From contig JAKSHY010000011.1 of the NCBI GenBank assembly GCA_024399135.1, positions 34,995 through 98,994 on the forward strand: DNA of 64,000 nt, written 5' to 3'. The notes beneath the pieces are model-generated. The model was not told where the DNA came from. It made no database searches and saw only the letters and a program-made list of their open reading frames with translations. Positions 7,432-15,484 of the stretch are shown in pieces. The position numbers and the translations under genes were made by a program. Source of the DNA: Lachnospiraceae bacterium (GTDB taxonomy: Bacteria; Bacillota; Clostridia; Lachnospirales; Lachnospiraceae). The first letter of the stretch is position 1. Each line of letters begins with the position of its first letter.

Positions 7432-7794
7432 ATGAATCAATTAAATCAAATCATTCTTGAAGGCAATGCCGTAAAAAAACCAACAGTCAAAGAACCTATC
7501 CCTGGTTTCAGAGTTGCATCATTCACTATTGGTGTAAATCATTATTACGAGAGTAACAACGGAGACTCAATAGAAGAAGTCAGTTATTTTGACATCGAAT
7601 GTTATAACCAAATGGCAGATAGAGCCGTAAAGAAAATCTGTAAAGGTCGTGGTATTCGTATAGTCGGAAGACTTAAACAGAATCGTTGGAAGGATAATGA
7701 CGAATACCATTCAAGAGTATTTATCATTGCAGAACATATCGAATACAAACCAAAACCTGCTCAAATTCCGGTAGAAGAAGAACCACAATTTTAA
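7432..7794 (+). CDS. Single-stranded DNA-binding protein-like (copy 1)
   Basis: 120 residues with an OB-fold SSB pattern: MNQLNQIILEGNAVKKPTVK at the N-terminus, ASFTIGVNHYY, FDIECYNQMADRAVKKICKG and GRGIRIVGRLKQNRW. These match the beta-strands of bacterial SSB. The C-terminus ends EEPQF rather than the usual DxxF tip but is acidic with a terminal Phe. A second SSB is encoded elsewhere in the window. Internal ATG chosen for its AGGAG site. Confidence 0.8.
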   Translation: MNQLNQIILEGNAVKKPTVKEPIPGFRVASFTIGVNHYYESNNGDSIEEVSYFDIECYNQMADRAVKKICKGRGIRIVGRLKQNRWKDNDEYHSRVFIIAEHIEYKPKPAQIPVEEEPQF

Positions 7795-7804
7795 GGAGAT
7801 ACAA

Positions 7805-8029
7805 ATGAAAGTAACTATCAGAACTCGCTCAAACATTTCAGTTTCAACAAAGAATGTCGGTACTCCCGATATCACAGTTGAAAGAACAGTAGAACTCGAA
7901 CCTGGAGAAGTTTTTAATCTTGAAGAACATAAACAGGAAGTCGAGAAGATTCAAACAACAATGCTCTCATCTTCTAACAACGTTATGAAAGAAATGGGCA
8001 TCATTCCTGTGTCAGAATCTGTCAAATAA
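7805..8029 (+). CDS. Hypothetical protein, 74 residues
   Basis: Beta-rich N-terminus (KVTIRTRSNISVSTKNVGTP) and a helical C-terminus; AGGAG site precedes the ATG 10 bases after the SSB-like stop. Possibly co-regulated with it. Function unknown. Confidence 0.6.
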   Translation: MKVTIRTRSNISVSTKNVGTPDITVERTVELEPGEVFNLEEHKQEVEKIQTTMLSSSNNVMKEMGIIPVSESVK

Positions 8030-8055
8030 TGTCAGATTTTATACCAAAACTTGAC

Positions 8056-8084
8056 AACGGTACTCGAAAGGGTGCCGTTTTTTA
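8056..8084 (+). terminator. Intercistronic terminator with GNRA loop
   Basis: AACGGTACTC / GGGTGCCGTT stem (two G-U pairs) closed by GAAA, then six T. The downstream ribosome site begins 6 bases later. Confidence 0.8.
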
Positions 8085-8095
8085 TTGGAGGAAAC

Positions 8096-8347
8096 GTGCT
8101 AGTCAGTAATACAGCAAACTTAATCGAAGGTAAGGTCAAAGTGAAATGTTCCAAACCTGATACTTATGATGTTCAGATTCAGAAAGTTGACGGTCAGTGG
8201 CATTCACTTCCTAGTCTTTCAAAACAAGGGGCAGAACTTTTATTAGCGACTGCTCCCTTTCGTTCAAGAGCAAATACACGACTTTTTTGTACAGAAAACA
8301 GAAAATGCTTGAACACTAAACTCAAATTATGTCTAACAAATTATTAG
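8096..8347 (+). CDS. Hypothetical protein, 83 residues, GTG start
   Basis: The GTG after TTGGAGG is the likely start; upstream residues encode the terminator hairpin. Polar beta-rich protein ending in a basic tail. Overlaps nothing; the ComM-like gene begins 11 bases later. Unknown function. Confidence 0.5.
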   Translation: MLVSNTANLIEGKVKVKCSKPDTYDVQIQKVDGQWHSLPSLSKQGAELLLATAPFRSRANTRLFCTENRKCLNTKLKLCLTNY

Positions 8348-8358
8348 GAGATAAAACA

Positions 8359-9891
8359 ATGAACATTTTTACATTCTCACCTTTCGGATATGAAGGTGCA
8401 ATCGTGTCTGTAGAGACAGATTTAAGACGTGGAATTCCTGCAGTTGATATTGTCGGACTTGCAGACTTTTCTGTAGCAGAAGCCCGTGAACGTATAAGAT
8501 GTGCTATCAAAAATCAGGGAATGGACTTCCCAAGTGAAAGAGTATTAATCGCTCTCTCACCTGCCGACTTGAAAAAAGAAGGAACTGGATTTGATCTGCC
8601 ACTTGCTCTGTCTGTACTTCATGCAAGTGATACAGAACATACGAGCAAGGAAGTTTTGGTAATGGGAGAACTTGAACTTTCGGGAACTGTCAGATGTGTT
8701 CGTGGTATTCATGCAGCCGTATCAAGTGCAATTGCAAGTGGTATCAAATCTTGTATAGTTCCAAAGTCAAATGTTCCTGAAGCATCAATTCCGGGAATGA
8801 CAGTTTATGGAGTTGAAACACTTACTGAAGCATATTTGATACTTCGTGGACTTGAGACAGATGATAAAGACACACTTGCACTGTATCACTATGAAGTTGA
8901 AGAATCAGATAAGAACTTTGTGAAAATCAATGGAGTTGAGTTTCCGAAACTTGAAGAAGTTCCAGAGTTTGCACCTGTCAATTCAAAGGGTCTTGAAGCA
9001 TTAACTGTGGCAATTACTGGACATCACAGTTTCCTGTTTGTGGGTGCTCCAGGCTGTGGAAAGACAATGCTCACACAGTATGCAGAGTATCTGATGCCTT
9101 GTAACACAGTTGAAGAATCACAGAGTGTAACTCGTATTCATTCACTTGCTGGACTTCTCAAACCTAACGAAGGACTTATCAGAAAGAAGCCGTTCCGTAT
9201 GCCACATCAGACAGCATCTGTCGAAGGAATTTGTGGTGGTGGTCCAAACTGTAGACCGGGAGAAATTAGTCTTGCTCATAACGGACTGTTATTCCTTGAC
9301 GAAGCTGCAGAGTTTAGAAGTTCTGTTTTACAGCTTTTGAGAGTTCCATTGGAAAGTAATTCAGTTACTCTCAGTCGTGCAGGCCGTTCAACCACCTACC
9401 CTGCTCACTTCCAGCTTGCACTTACAACAAATCCTTGTCCTTGTGGAAATTATGGAGTTGGAAACAAAATCTGTCTGTGTTCTGCAAGGTCTATTGATAT
9501 GTATTGGAAGAAGTTCTCTGCTCCACTTCTCGATAGAGTTCCTATCAGAGTGCTCTTTGAAGATGATGCTCAGAAATCTAACTTTGATGTTTATCAACTC
9601 CGTGAAATGATTTCTGTTGGTGTAGACAGACAGAGAGAACGTGGTTTCTACAATGAAGATGCAACACCTGAACAGGTTCAAACTCTGCTCAGTAATTGTG
9701 CACAACATATCAGAGATTACATGGATAAGATTTCTGAAAAGCATGATTTAAGTGCAAGACGTAGAGCATCTTTAGTGAAACTCTCACAGACTATCGCAGA
9801 CATTTGGTATGACGGAAACGTTATGTACGAATGTGTCGATACAGCAATTGGTATGATGACCATTAAAGGAATGGACATCGTAGGTTTATAA
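8359..9891 (+). CDS. ComM/YifB-family Mg-chelatase-like AAA+ protein
   Basis: 510 residues, near the usual length. The N-terminal Lon-like domain is clear (GIPAVDIVGLADFSVAEARE, then SPADLKKEGTGFDLPLALSV). Walker A GAPGCGKT lies near residue 230 and Walker B LLFLDEA near 309; CPCGNYG, a ComM signature with zinc-like cysteines, follows near 355. The cellular ComM protein is a hexameric helicase that extends recombination branches in transformation. A phage copy could act in recombination of phage DNA, together with the annealing protein and RecU-like resolvase also encoded here. AGGAG ribosome site; internal ATG chosen. Confidence 0.9.
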   Translation: MNIFTFSPFGYEGAIVSVETDLRRGIPAVDIVGLADFSVAEARERIRCAIKNQGMDFPSERVLIALSPADLKKEGTGFDLPLALSVLHASDTEHTSKEVLVMGELELSGTVRCVRGIHAAVSSAIASGIKSCIVPKSNVPEASIPGMTVYGVETLTEAYLILRGLETDDKDTLALYHYEVEESDKNFVKINGVEFPKLEEVPEFAPVNSKGLEALTVAITGHHSFLFVGAPGCGKTMLTQYAEYLMPCNTVEESQSVTRIHSLAGLLKPNEGLIRKKPFRMPHQTASVEGICGGGPNCRPGEISLAHNGLLFLDEAAEFRSSVLQLLRVPLESNSVTLSRAGRSTTYPAHFQLALTTNPCPCGNYGVGNKICLCSARSIDMYWKKFSAPLLDRVPIRVLFEDDAQKSNFDVYQLREMISVGVDRQRERGFYNEDATPEQVQTLLSNCAQHIRDYMDKISEKHDLSARRRASLVKLSQTIADIWYDGNVMYECVDTAIGMMTIKGMDIVGL

Positions 9892-9897
9892 ACTAAC

Positions 9898-9925
9898 AGG
9901 GCTCTCGTTATGGGAGCCCTTTTTA
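9898..9925 (+). terminator. Intercistronic terminator
   Basis: AGGGCTC / GAGCCCT stem and a T run; followed closely by the next ribosome site. Confidence 0.75.
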
Positions 9926-9948
9926 ATTCTTGTATAGGAGATTAAACA

Positions 9949-10467
9949 ATGAAACTTTCAGAATTTGTAAGAATGATTGGAACAGGAAAATATGAAATGC
10001 GTTGCACACTTCGTATGGGAACTACAAATATGCCGGAAGTAATGTCAAATTGGCGTGGAGTTACAGTAAAAGGTTCATACCTTTACTTCTCTAACGGTTC
10101 AAGATGTGATTTACCAAAAGCAAGGAACTTTGAATGTGACGGAAAATTTTGGAGAGACTTCTTTCCTGGATATCGTGAACCAACACCCGAAGAACAGAAA
10201 GTCCTTGATGAATGGCATGACCATGCGTCTACTGAAGAATTTAAACAGAAACAGTGGTGTGACGCAATGCAGGATATGGCTATCACTTATTGGGAACAAA
10301 AACATTTCTTTGAAGATAAAGGAATGCTTTATCTTATGGGTAATGACGAAGAACGTGGCATGATACTCGACTGTAATCGTAAAGCAAAAGGTGATCCAAA
10401 ATATATTCGCGATGACCACATCAATGGTGATACTCGCATGGAATATGAAATTAGGGAGATAGCATAA
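9949..10467 (+). CDS. Hypothetical protein, 172 residues
   Basis: No recognised domain. It contains a beta-rich first half and a WEQKHFFEDKGM helical segment later. Overlaps the next ATG by one base. AGGAG site upstream. Lies between the ComM-like and reverse transcriptase genes. Confidence 0.6.
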   Translation: MKLSEFVRMIGTGKYEMRCTLRMGTTNMPEVMSNWRGVTVKGSYLYFSNGSRCDLPKARNFECDGKFWRDFFPGYREPTPEEQKVLDEWHDHASTEEFKQKQWCDAMQDMAITYWEQKHFFEDKGMLYLMGNDEERGMILDCNRKAKGDPKYIRDDHINGDTRMEYEIREIA

Positions 10468-10700
10468 TGGCAACTTACGCAGCAAAAGCAACATCATTCG
10501 CAAGAGCAATGGGTATCACTTGCGTAGACTTCACAGGTGGTGAAGCAAAGGTGTTACCACCCATGACACAGGAAGAATTGAAAACAGAAATGATTTCAAA
10601 TAAAAGGAACGAACTCATGACAATGCCGGAAGAAGAGTTCTACAAAGAAGTAGGAAGTATGTCATCTGATGAACTGGAAGCAATTCTTTCTCTCGGATAA
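10467..10700 (+). CDS. Hypothetical protein, 77 residues
   Basis: Coupled to the previous gene by the TAATG overlap. The second half is an acidic helical region (MPEEEFYKEVGSMSSDELEA). Function unknown. The reverse transcriptase promoter begins at its stop codon. Confidence 0.55.
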   Translation: MATYAAKATSFARAMGITCVDFTGGEAKVLPPMTQEELKTEMISNKRNELMTMPEEEFYKEVGSMSSDELEAILSLG

Positions 10701-10730
10701 CACGACTTCATATACATCATAAATTAAACT
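10700..10730 (+). promoter_or_regulatory. GCACGACTT-type promoter upstream of the RT operon
   Basis: ACACGACTT, 16-base spacer, TAAACT. Any transcript must pass an immediate terminator hairpin before the reverse transcriptase start, suggesting attenuation. Confidence 0.5.
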
Positions 10731-10732
10731 AC

Positions 10733-10762
10733 AAGCCACTCTGTAAAGGGTGGCTTTTTTAT
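10733..10762 (+). terminator. Terminator/attenuator before the reverse transcriptase
   Basis: AAGCCACTC / GGGTGGCTT stem and TTTTTTATT, ending one base before the AGGAG site of the reverse transcriptase gene. Confidence 0.75.
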
Positions 10763-10773
10763 TAGGAGTTCGT

Positions 10774-12246
10774 ATGGACGAATTATTAGAAATGTTCCAC
10801 ATGGATACTGAAATCCATGCAGATGCAATCAAACATGCATGGGACAAACACTTTACAAAAGCAGAATGCCGGTTGTTCTTTCAGCCAGAGTTTTGGGATT
10901 CAGCTACTCAAAAGATTCTGAATAAGGAATTTCACCTTGCACCAATGTATGAATGTTACTTGGATAAAAAAACAGATAAACGTATGACATACAAACAGGC
11001 TAAGGCAAGGAACTTCGAGAATGTCAGAAAGTACTACAAATCACGAAAGGTAGATTCTGTCATTATCAATGCAATCTATCAGGTATTCTACAGAAAGTTC
11101 TCATACCTTATACATCCGTTGTGTTGCTCATACAAGAAAGATGAAAGTACAAGAAAGGTTGTAAACCGTGTAGCAAGAGACTTTTCAGAAATGATGTTCT
11201 ATCGGGGATTCAAGGAAGATATCGTAAAGTTCTTTGATTCAGTAGCTCTTCCGGTAATTGATGCTACAACAGAATTTTTTGATTCACTCTGCCCTAGTGC
11301 ATTCCGTTATCTCTTGGACGAACTGTTTCACGATGACCGAATTATTATCAGTGAAGAAGCATTGAAAGATCCAGACTTTGTAAAGAACAACAAGTATGAA
11401 ATGTTCTACGACAATGAACTAAAAAAAGAAGTTCCAATGATTCGTAAGTTCTGCTCTCTCAAACAGGGTTGTGCAATGGCTGCGTTCTATGCAGACATTG
11501 TGCTTAGAGATGTTGACGAATTCATGAGTACTCAGCCGGTTACTTATTATAGATATTCCGATGACTGCATCATTGTAGGCAAAGGCACATCTGCAAGTAA
11601 GGCAAAGTACAGAATGAGTCAGATGCTCAAAGAGAAAGGTCTTAGATTTAATCCTGACAAGACTGAGAAAATCAGTGAAAACACTTGGGTTACTTTCCTA
11701 GGATTCAAAATCAAAAAAGATCAGATAACTATCAGTGGCGATACTCTCAAGAACGTTACTCACAAAATCAAAGAAGAAACAGTCTGCAGAAGTAAACAGT
11801 TACGCAGAGCACTTACTGAGAATGAACTGAGAAGAGCCATTGATAACATTCAGTACTGGCTCTTCGTTGGAACGAGAGACACAGAAGCAGGTATGGGTGC
11901 CTATCTGTACGGTGCTATCAACGATATGCATGACCTTGGTCTTATAGACACTTATGCAAAGGACTGTATCAGAGCTGCTGCAACAAACAAATGTGACATC
12001 TATGGGTTAGTTCCGATTCGTAAAGAACACGGAATTATGGCAGGTGGTAACGACAAGAAAGGTGTGTTCCACCCAGGACGTAATGTTGGAATGAATAAAC
12101 TCAAGACTGAAGGACTTCCCGAAAGACTTGGTTGGTATTCATTAATTCACATGTACAAGAAGTTCCATTCGGGAACTGATGTGTACAAAGCAGAAGTTCT
12201 GAGAATGAGAAATGGTGAATGTTTTGAAGGAGAAAAGAATGATTAG
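10774..12246 (+). CDS. Reverse transcriptase, unassigned lineage
   Basis: 490 residues with the full RT palm: EDIVKFFDSV (about 149-158, first catalytic Asp), SLKQGCAMAAFYADIVLRDV (about 228-247, the motif that in group II and retron RTs reads PQGxPxSP), YYRYSDDCIIVG (about 258-269, YxDD), LRFNPDKTEK and VTFLGFKI (motifs D and E). The roughly 180 C-terminal residues resemble a helical thumb. No maturase-type X/HNH region, protease or integrase is present. It lacks the PIGNLTSQ-like motif of DGR enzymes and the retron NAxxH and VTG signatures. Start: ATG after TTAGGAG; an in-frame GTG 24 bases earlier lies in the terminator. It heads an operon of four further genes ending in the five-unit RNA array. 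Confidence 0.9.
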   Translation: MDELLEMFHMDTEIHADAIKHAWDKHFTKAECRLFFQPEFWDSATQKILNKEFHLAPMYECYLDKKTDKRMTYKQAKARNFENVRKYYKSRKVDSVIINAIYQVFYRKFSYLIHPLCCSYKKDESTRKVVNRVARDFSEMMFYRGFKEDIVKFFDSVALPVIDATTEFFDSLCPSAFRYLLDELFHDDRIIISEEALKDPDFVKNNKYEMFYDNELKKEVPMIRKFCSLKQGCAMAAFYADIVLRDVDEFMSTQPVTYYRYSDDCIIVGKGTSASKAKYRMSQMLKEKGLRFNPDKTEKISENTWVTFLGFKIKKDQITISGDTLKNVTHKIKEETVCRSKQLRRALTENELRRAIDNIQYWLFVGTRDTEAGMGAYLYGAINDMHDLGLIDTYAKDCIRAAATNKCDIYGLVPIRKEHGIMAGGNDKKGVFHPGRNVGMNKLKTEGLPERLGWYSLIHMYKKFHSGTDVYKAEVLRMRNGECFEGEKND

Positions 12247-12517
12247 TATTACAGAAAAAACAGCAGACAAAATGTGTAAGGAGTTTAGAGAACTCATTGT
12301 AGCAGCTGACCATACACTCGAAGAAGAAGCAGAAAATTTTCAGGAAGTCACAGAAGCTTTTAACAAGCTCAATAAAGAAGGTCCTTTATTTTCAATGGCA
12401 CAGACAATGTATGACGGAGCAACCAAAAGACATCTTGAAGCACGTCAGAAAATTGAAAACGACAAACAGATGTATCTCGGTTTTATTGAAGCACTTATGG
12501 TAGGAGAAACAGCATGA
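12239..12517 (+). CDS. Small helical protein in the RT operon
   Basis: 92 residues, almost wholly helical and coiled-coil-like (CKEFRELIVAADHTLEEEAE). Start overlaps the RT stop (ATGATTAG), so translation is coupled. Small helical partners accompany several RT families (for example Avd in DGRs), but no sequence resemblance is visible, so a partner role is only a suggestion. Confidence 0.65.
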   Translation: MISITEKTADKMCKEFRELIVAADHTLEEEAENFQEVTEAFNKLNKEGPLFSMAQTMYDGATKRHLEARQKIENDKQMYLGFIEALMVGETA

Positions 12518-13020
12518 CATTCAATGAAATCTTAAACGGACTTGCCATGCACCACATGACAATGAAAGGAAATAAATGCTTTTCCGATTTGATAAGTTTC
12601 GACTTTAAGAATCGGAAAATCAGCAACGGCTCCATAGTTCTTTATGACCATGGAATTATTGAACAGACACTTCACCTTGGTGGTATGGAGGTAAAAATAA
12701 CCAAGGATATGGAGATTGAAGGTGGTCCTGCTTCAGTTGAAGAGCTGGAACAGTTGTATGAGAAGTTCAAGTATTCAAAACTCGAACCTTATGCAAAGTA
12801 TGCAAGAGAGAACTTCGTAGCAGTAAGTGATAACGACAAACTGACTAGAGAACAGTTCGAAAATGCAGAAGACAGACAACCTGCAAGAGTGAGACTTGAG
12901 AGTTATGTGATGTTTCATGACTTCTCAGGTTTCTTCACAAATGAAAAACACCATTATTGGAAATCAAACAATGGACTCACCTTGTACAGAGAGTGGGTCA
13001 AAGGAGAAAAGGATGTCTAG
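12514..13020 (+). CDS. Hypothetical protein in the RT operon, 168 residues
   Basis: Overlaps the previous stop (ATGA). The N-terminal half looks beta-rich (FKNRKISNGSIVLYDHGIIE), the C-terminal half helical and charged. No motif recognised. Its conserved tight packing suggests it functions with its neighbours. Confidence 0.6.
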   Translation: MTFNEILNGLAMHHMTMKGNKCFSDLISFDFKNRKISNGSIVLYDHGIIEQTLHLGGMEVKITKDMEIEGGPASVEELEQLYEKFKYSKLEPYAKYARENFVAVSDNDKLTREQFENAEDRQPARVRLESYVMFHDFSGFFTNEKHHYWKSNNGLTLYREWVKGEKDV

Positions 13021-13243
13021 ATTAGATACTACGACACAACCATACACCTACTATGTCATGAGCTTCGAGAGAGGTGAAGTGAAATGGTGTTATGGAGATA
13101 TTAATGGCAACTATCAGTTTGGAGTTGATGAAAAGCCAATTGCCTTTAAGAAAGATACAGCTCAGAGAATTGCCTGTAATCTCTCGCTTAAATACGGAAC
13201 TCACTATATGTGTGTTGAATCAATTTTACCAATAGGAGAATAA
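13013..13243 (+). CDS. Hypothetical protein in the RT operon, 76 residues
   Basis: Starts 8 bases inside the previous gene, behind AAAGGAG. Aromatic-rich beta-type sequence (QPYTYYVMSFERGEVKWCYG). Function unknown. Confidence 0.6.
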   Translation: MSRLDTTTQPYTYYVMSFERGEVKWCYGDINGNYQFGVDEKPIAFKKDTAQRIACNLSLKYGTHYMCVESILPIGE

Positions 13244-13247
13244 GAAA

Positions 13248-14438
13248 GTGTCAAATAGAATCAAGTGTCCGGCATGTGGAACTGAATTTGATATTCAGAA
13301 TGAAAAAGAATGGAACGGCTATCACAATTGTGGTGCATCAATTCCAGATATGGATATGTGTGTAGGAACATTAATTCCTTCGGAAAAACAATCAAACAAA
13401 ACAGCCAATAAAGGAGAAGTAAAAATGGCAGAAAACAAAGGAATCTCAACAGAAGAATGGGTAAAAGAAATCATGGAGACTCAGAAAAAAATGATGGATC
13501 TCGTAGTACAGAAAGTAGCAAATGGGGAGAATGTTGCTTCTGTGCCTGTGTCTTCATCAACAAAGGGTGGAAAAGCTGGAAAGAACTCAAAGTTCTACGG
13601 TCAGGAACTCTGTGGCTATGCTTACAGTCCTTATCTTGTTCGCCGCTGGCTTCCTCATAAGTTCAGAGAATGGATGAAGAAGTATGAACTGAACATCGAC
13701 TGTGCAATCAAGAATGAAATCACCATTATGGAATCAATCAAGTTCTGTATCGAAGAATGTGAAAATCTTGTAGAAATGCAGAAGACTGACCCTATTGCAT
13801 ACGAAGAACGCCGTCTGTTCTGGCCCGTAAATGATATGAAAGCCATCTTTGTTCAGTACTTCAGAAAAGTTCAGGATGAAATCAAACAGTCTTTTGAAGA
13901 CGGTGAAAAATTCTACAACGGAAATAACAAACTTGCTTACATCAAGTTCCACAACAAGAAGATTCCTGTGACTATTTCAATCGATACTGAAAACAAGAAT
14001 ACAGTCTATGCAAGACCAAAACTTGTTATCACTCCAAAAGACTGGAAACTTCCTGGCGATATCGAACATGCAATACGTCAGATTCAGGAAGCAACTTCTT
14101 ATGAAGACCTCTACAAGATTATGTCTATGCAGAAACTCGTGAAACTTCAGCCGGCATATATCAAGACATGGAAGAATATCACATCTGCTTATGAACTTAA
14201 GAGCAACAAAGGGTATGAAGACAACACCCTTTCGTCTATATTCATCGAGAACTACAAAAAGGCAGGTGCATTCTACACAATGCAGGATGACATTCTCTTC
14301 CACGATCTTTCAGTGAATGGATTCAAAGGTCGTGAAGCAAACTACTACATTCATTCAATCATCAACCTTGAAGCCCATAAAATCTACAAGATTTACAAAG
14401 TAGCACTTGGTTACTCTGCAAAAAACGGTCGTAACTAA
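13248..14438 (+). CDS. Zinc-ribbon protein preceding RNA array 1
   Basis: 396 residues, GTG start after AGGAG. An N-terminal zinc ribbon is visible (CPACGTEF at about 6-13 with later Cys residues at about 28 and 38), then a charged linker (about 55-120) and a large helical domain of about 270 residues rich in Lys and aromatic residues, ending AKNGRN. The composition would suit RNA or DNA binding. It is the last gene of the RT operon and ends 15 bases before the first structured RNA unit, with no terminator between. No family recognised. Confidence 0.65.
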   Translation: MSNRIKCPACGTEFDIQNEKEWNGYHNCGASIPDMDMCVGTLIPSEKQSNKTANKGEVKMAENKGISTEEWVKEIMETQKKMMDLVVQKVANGENVASVPVSSSTKGGKAGKNSKFYGQELCGYAYSPYLVRRWLPHKFREWMKKYELNIDCAIKNEITIMESIKFCIEECENLVEMQKTDPIAYEERRLFWPVNDMKAIFVQYFRKVQDEIKQSFEDGEKFYNGNNKLAYIKFHNKKIPVTISIDTENKNTVYARPKLVITPKDWKLPGDIEHAIRQIQEATSYEDLYKIMSMQKLVKLQPAYIKTWKNITSAYELKSNKGYEDNTLSSIFIENYKKAGAFYTMQDDILFHDLSVNGFKGREANYYIHSIINLEAHKIYKIYKVALGYSAKNGRN

Positions 14439-14453
14439 AACACTCCTTTGAAT

Positions 14454-14574
14454 ACACTAGTACATCAGATTCCAGCTCAACTAGGAGATGCAGCAATCGA
14501 ATATTTCCTATAGCTGCATCTCAGGTCGATGCTGGAATGCATCTAACTGATTAAAGATGAACGAAGACCAGTGT
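14454..14574 (+). ncRNA. Structured RNA unit 1 (array 1)
   Basis: Closing stem ACACTAG with CCAGTGT (one mismatch); linker TACATCAG; hairpin ATTCCAGC / GCTGGAAT capped by GAGATGCAGC / GCTGCATCTC; then the conserved strand: GCATCTAACTGATTAAAGAT followed by GAACGAAGA. 121 bases. Confidence 0.8.
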
Positions 14575-14585
14575 AATACACGAAT

Positions 14586-14702
14586 CAGTGACCGTACCAA
14601 TTCTTCTGGAGATGAAAGCTGTACTTACATCCTAATAAGGATGTCATACAGCTTATATCCAGAGGACTATCTACTGGTATTAAGAAGACCGAAGAGTTAC
14701 TG
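14586..14702 (+). ncRNA. Structured RNA unit 2 (array 1)
   Basis: Closing stem CAGTGAC / GTTACTG (one G-U pair); hairpin CTTCTGGA / TCCAGAGG with inner AGCTGTA / TACAGCT and ACATCC / GGATGT; conserved strand ATCTACTGGTATTAAGAAGA then CCGAAGA. 117 bases. Confidence 0.8.
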
Positions 14703-14712
14703 AAGATGCAAT

Positions 14713-14895
14713 TTTACCGAAGACCATTTCTGATCTGGTAGGTCTACCATCAAACAGGAGGCGAGAAACGCTGAAGCAAGTCCAGCGTTTCTCGCCTCCT
14801 GTTTGACTTCCAGAAGCAAAGCCTTAACAGGCCAGCTTCTGGCACTCAACCAGATCAGAACATCTAACTAATTAAAGAAGACTATAGTCGGTAAA
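14713..14895 (+). ncRNA. Structured RNA unit 3 (array 1), enlarged
   Basis: Closing stem TTTACCGA / TCGGTAAA (perfect); basal hairpin TCTGATCTGG / CCAGATCAGA carrying two branches: an uninterrupted 22-bp stem (14751-14772 with 14784-14805) and an 8-bp CCAGAAGC / GCTTCTGG stem. Conserved strand ACATCTAACTAATTAAAGAA then GACTATAG. At 183 bases it is the only oversized unit. Confidence 0.8.
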
Positions 14896-14902
14896 TCTAT
14901 GA

Positions 14903-15026
14903 ACACAATTCAAGACAGTACTAGATGACGCCAATAAGCCCTAACCCGGATTAACAGTCCTGGGTTAGTGCTTCTAGAATCATCTAGTACATCTACTTGC
15001 TTAAAGCAGAACAAAGAGAATTGTGT
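14903..15026 (+). ncRNA. Structured RNA unit 4 (array 1)
   Basis: Closing stem ACACAATTC / GAATTGTGT (perfect 9 bp); linker AAGACAGT; hairpin ACTAGATGA / TCATCTAGT with inner CTAACCC / GGGTTAG; conserved strand ACATCTACTTGCTTAAAGCA then GAACAAAGA. 124 bases. Confidence 0.85.
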
Positions 15027-15033
15027 ATTGAAT

Positions 15034-15151
15034 GTTCAGTTGGACAGTAATCCTGCAATTACAGGAGGGATCGTCAGCTTGATCTAGCTGCTATCCCTCC
15101 TGAATCGACAGGAGTACATCTATCAATCTAAAGAAGTAAAAAGAACTGAGC
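15034..15151 (+). ncRNA. Structured RNA unit 5 (array 1)
   Basis: Closing stem GTTCAGTT / AACTGAGC (one G-U); linker GGACAGTAA; hairpin TCCTG / CAGGA with inner CAGGAGGGAT / ATCCCTCCTG; conserved strand ACATCTATCAATCTAAAGAA then GTAAAAAG. 118 bases. Its last bases overlap the next promoter. Confidence 0.8.
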
Positions 15152-15180
15152 ACGACTTCTAGTCACAATCAAACTAAACT
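15150..15180 (+). promoter_or_regulatory. GCACGACTT-type promoter at the end of RNA array 1
   Basis: GCACGACTT, 16-base spacer, TAAACT; a normal ribosome site and ATG follow. It starts inside the last pairing bases of RNA unit 5 and would drive the genes up to RNA array 2. Confidence 0.6.
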
Positions 15181-15202
15181 CTTGCATAGGAGAAACAAAA
15201 AA

Positions 15203-15484
15203 ATGAAATTAAATGAAATCAATGTATTTGATGACAGCGTAGTATTAGCACTCGCTTATGAAGATGGTTCAAATTTCTGTACAGAAGCATTTGAAAAAGA
15301 CAGTGAATGGCACTCACGTATTGTAAAAGAATACGGTGATGTAGAAATTAAAAATATTAAGGTAGAAGAATTATTCCACACTACAGTCCTTATCTTCGTG
15401 GATAAAGAAATCTGCTTTAAGGTTAGCCGTGAGATCATGAACAGATATATGGGTGAAGATAACTCATGGGAGGAAATCGCATAA
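15203..15484 (+). CDS. Hypothetical protein, 93 residues
   Basis: Start at the ATG behind AGGAG; acidic alpha/beta protein (NEINVFDDSVVLALAYEDGS). Overlaps the next gene by one base. First gene after RNA array 1. No family recognised. Confidence 0.6.
   Translation: MKLNEINVFDDSVVLALAYEDGSNFCTEAFEKDSEWHSRIVKEYGDVEIKNIKVEELFHTTVLIFVDKEICFKVSREIMNRYMGEDNSWEEIA

Noticed and set aside
10774..12246. Diversity-generating retroelement
   Set aside because: The RT lacks the DGR-type motif, no template/variable repeat pair with A-specific differences was seen, no Avd-like gene is recognisable, and the fibre gene lies more than 20 kb away.
10774..15151. Classical retron
   Set aside because: No NAxxH or VTG motifs in the RT, RNA units lie downstream rather than upstream, and there are eight of them. 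The resemblance is only the closing inverted repeat.
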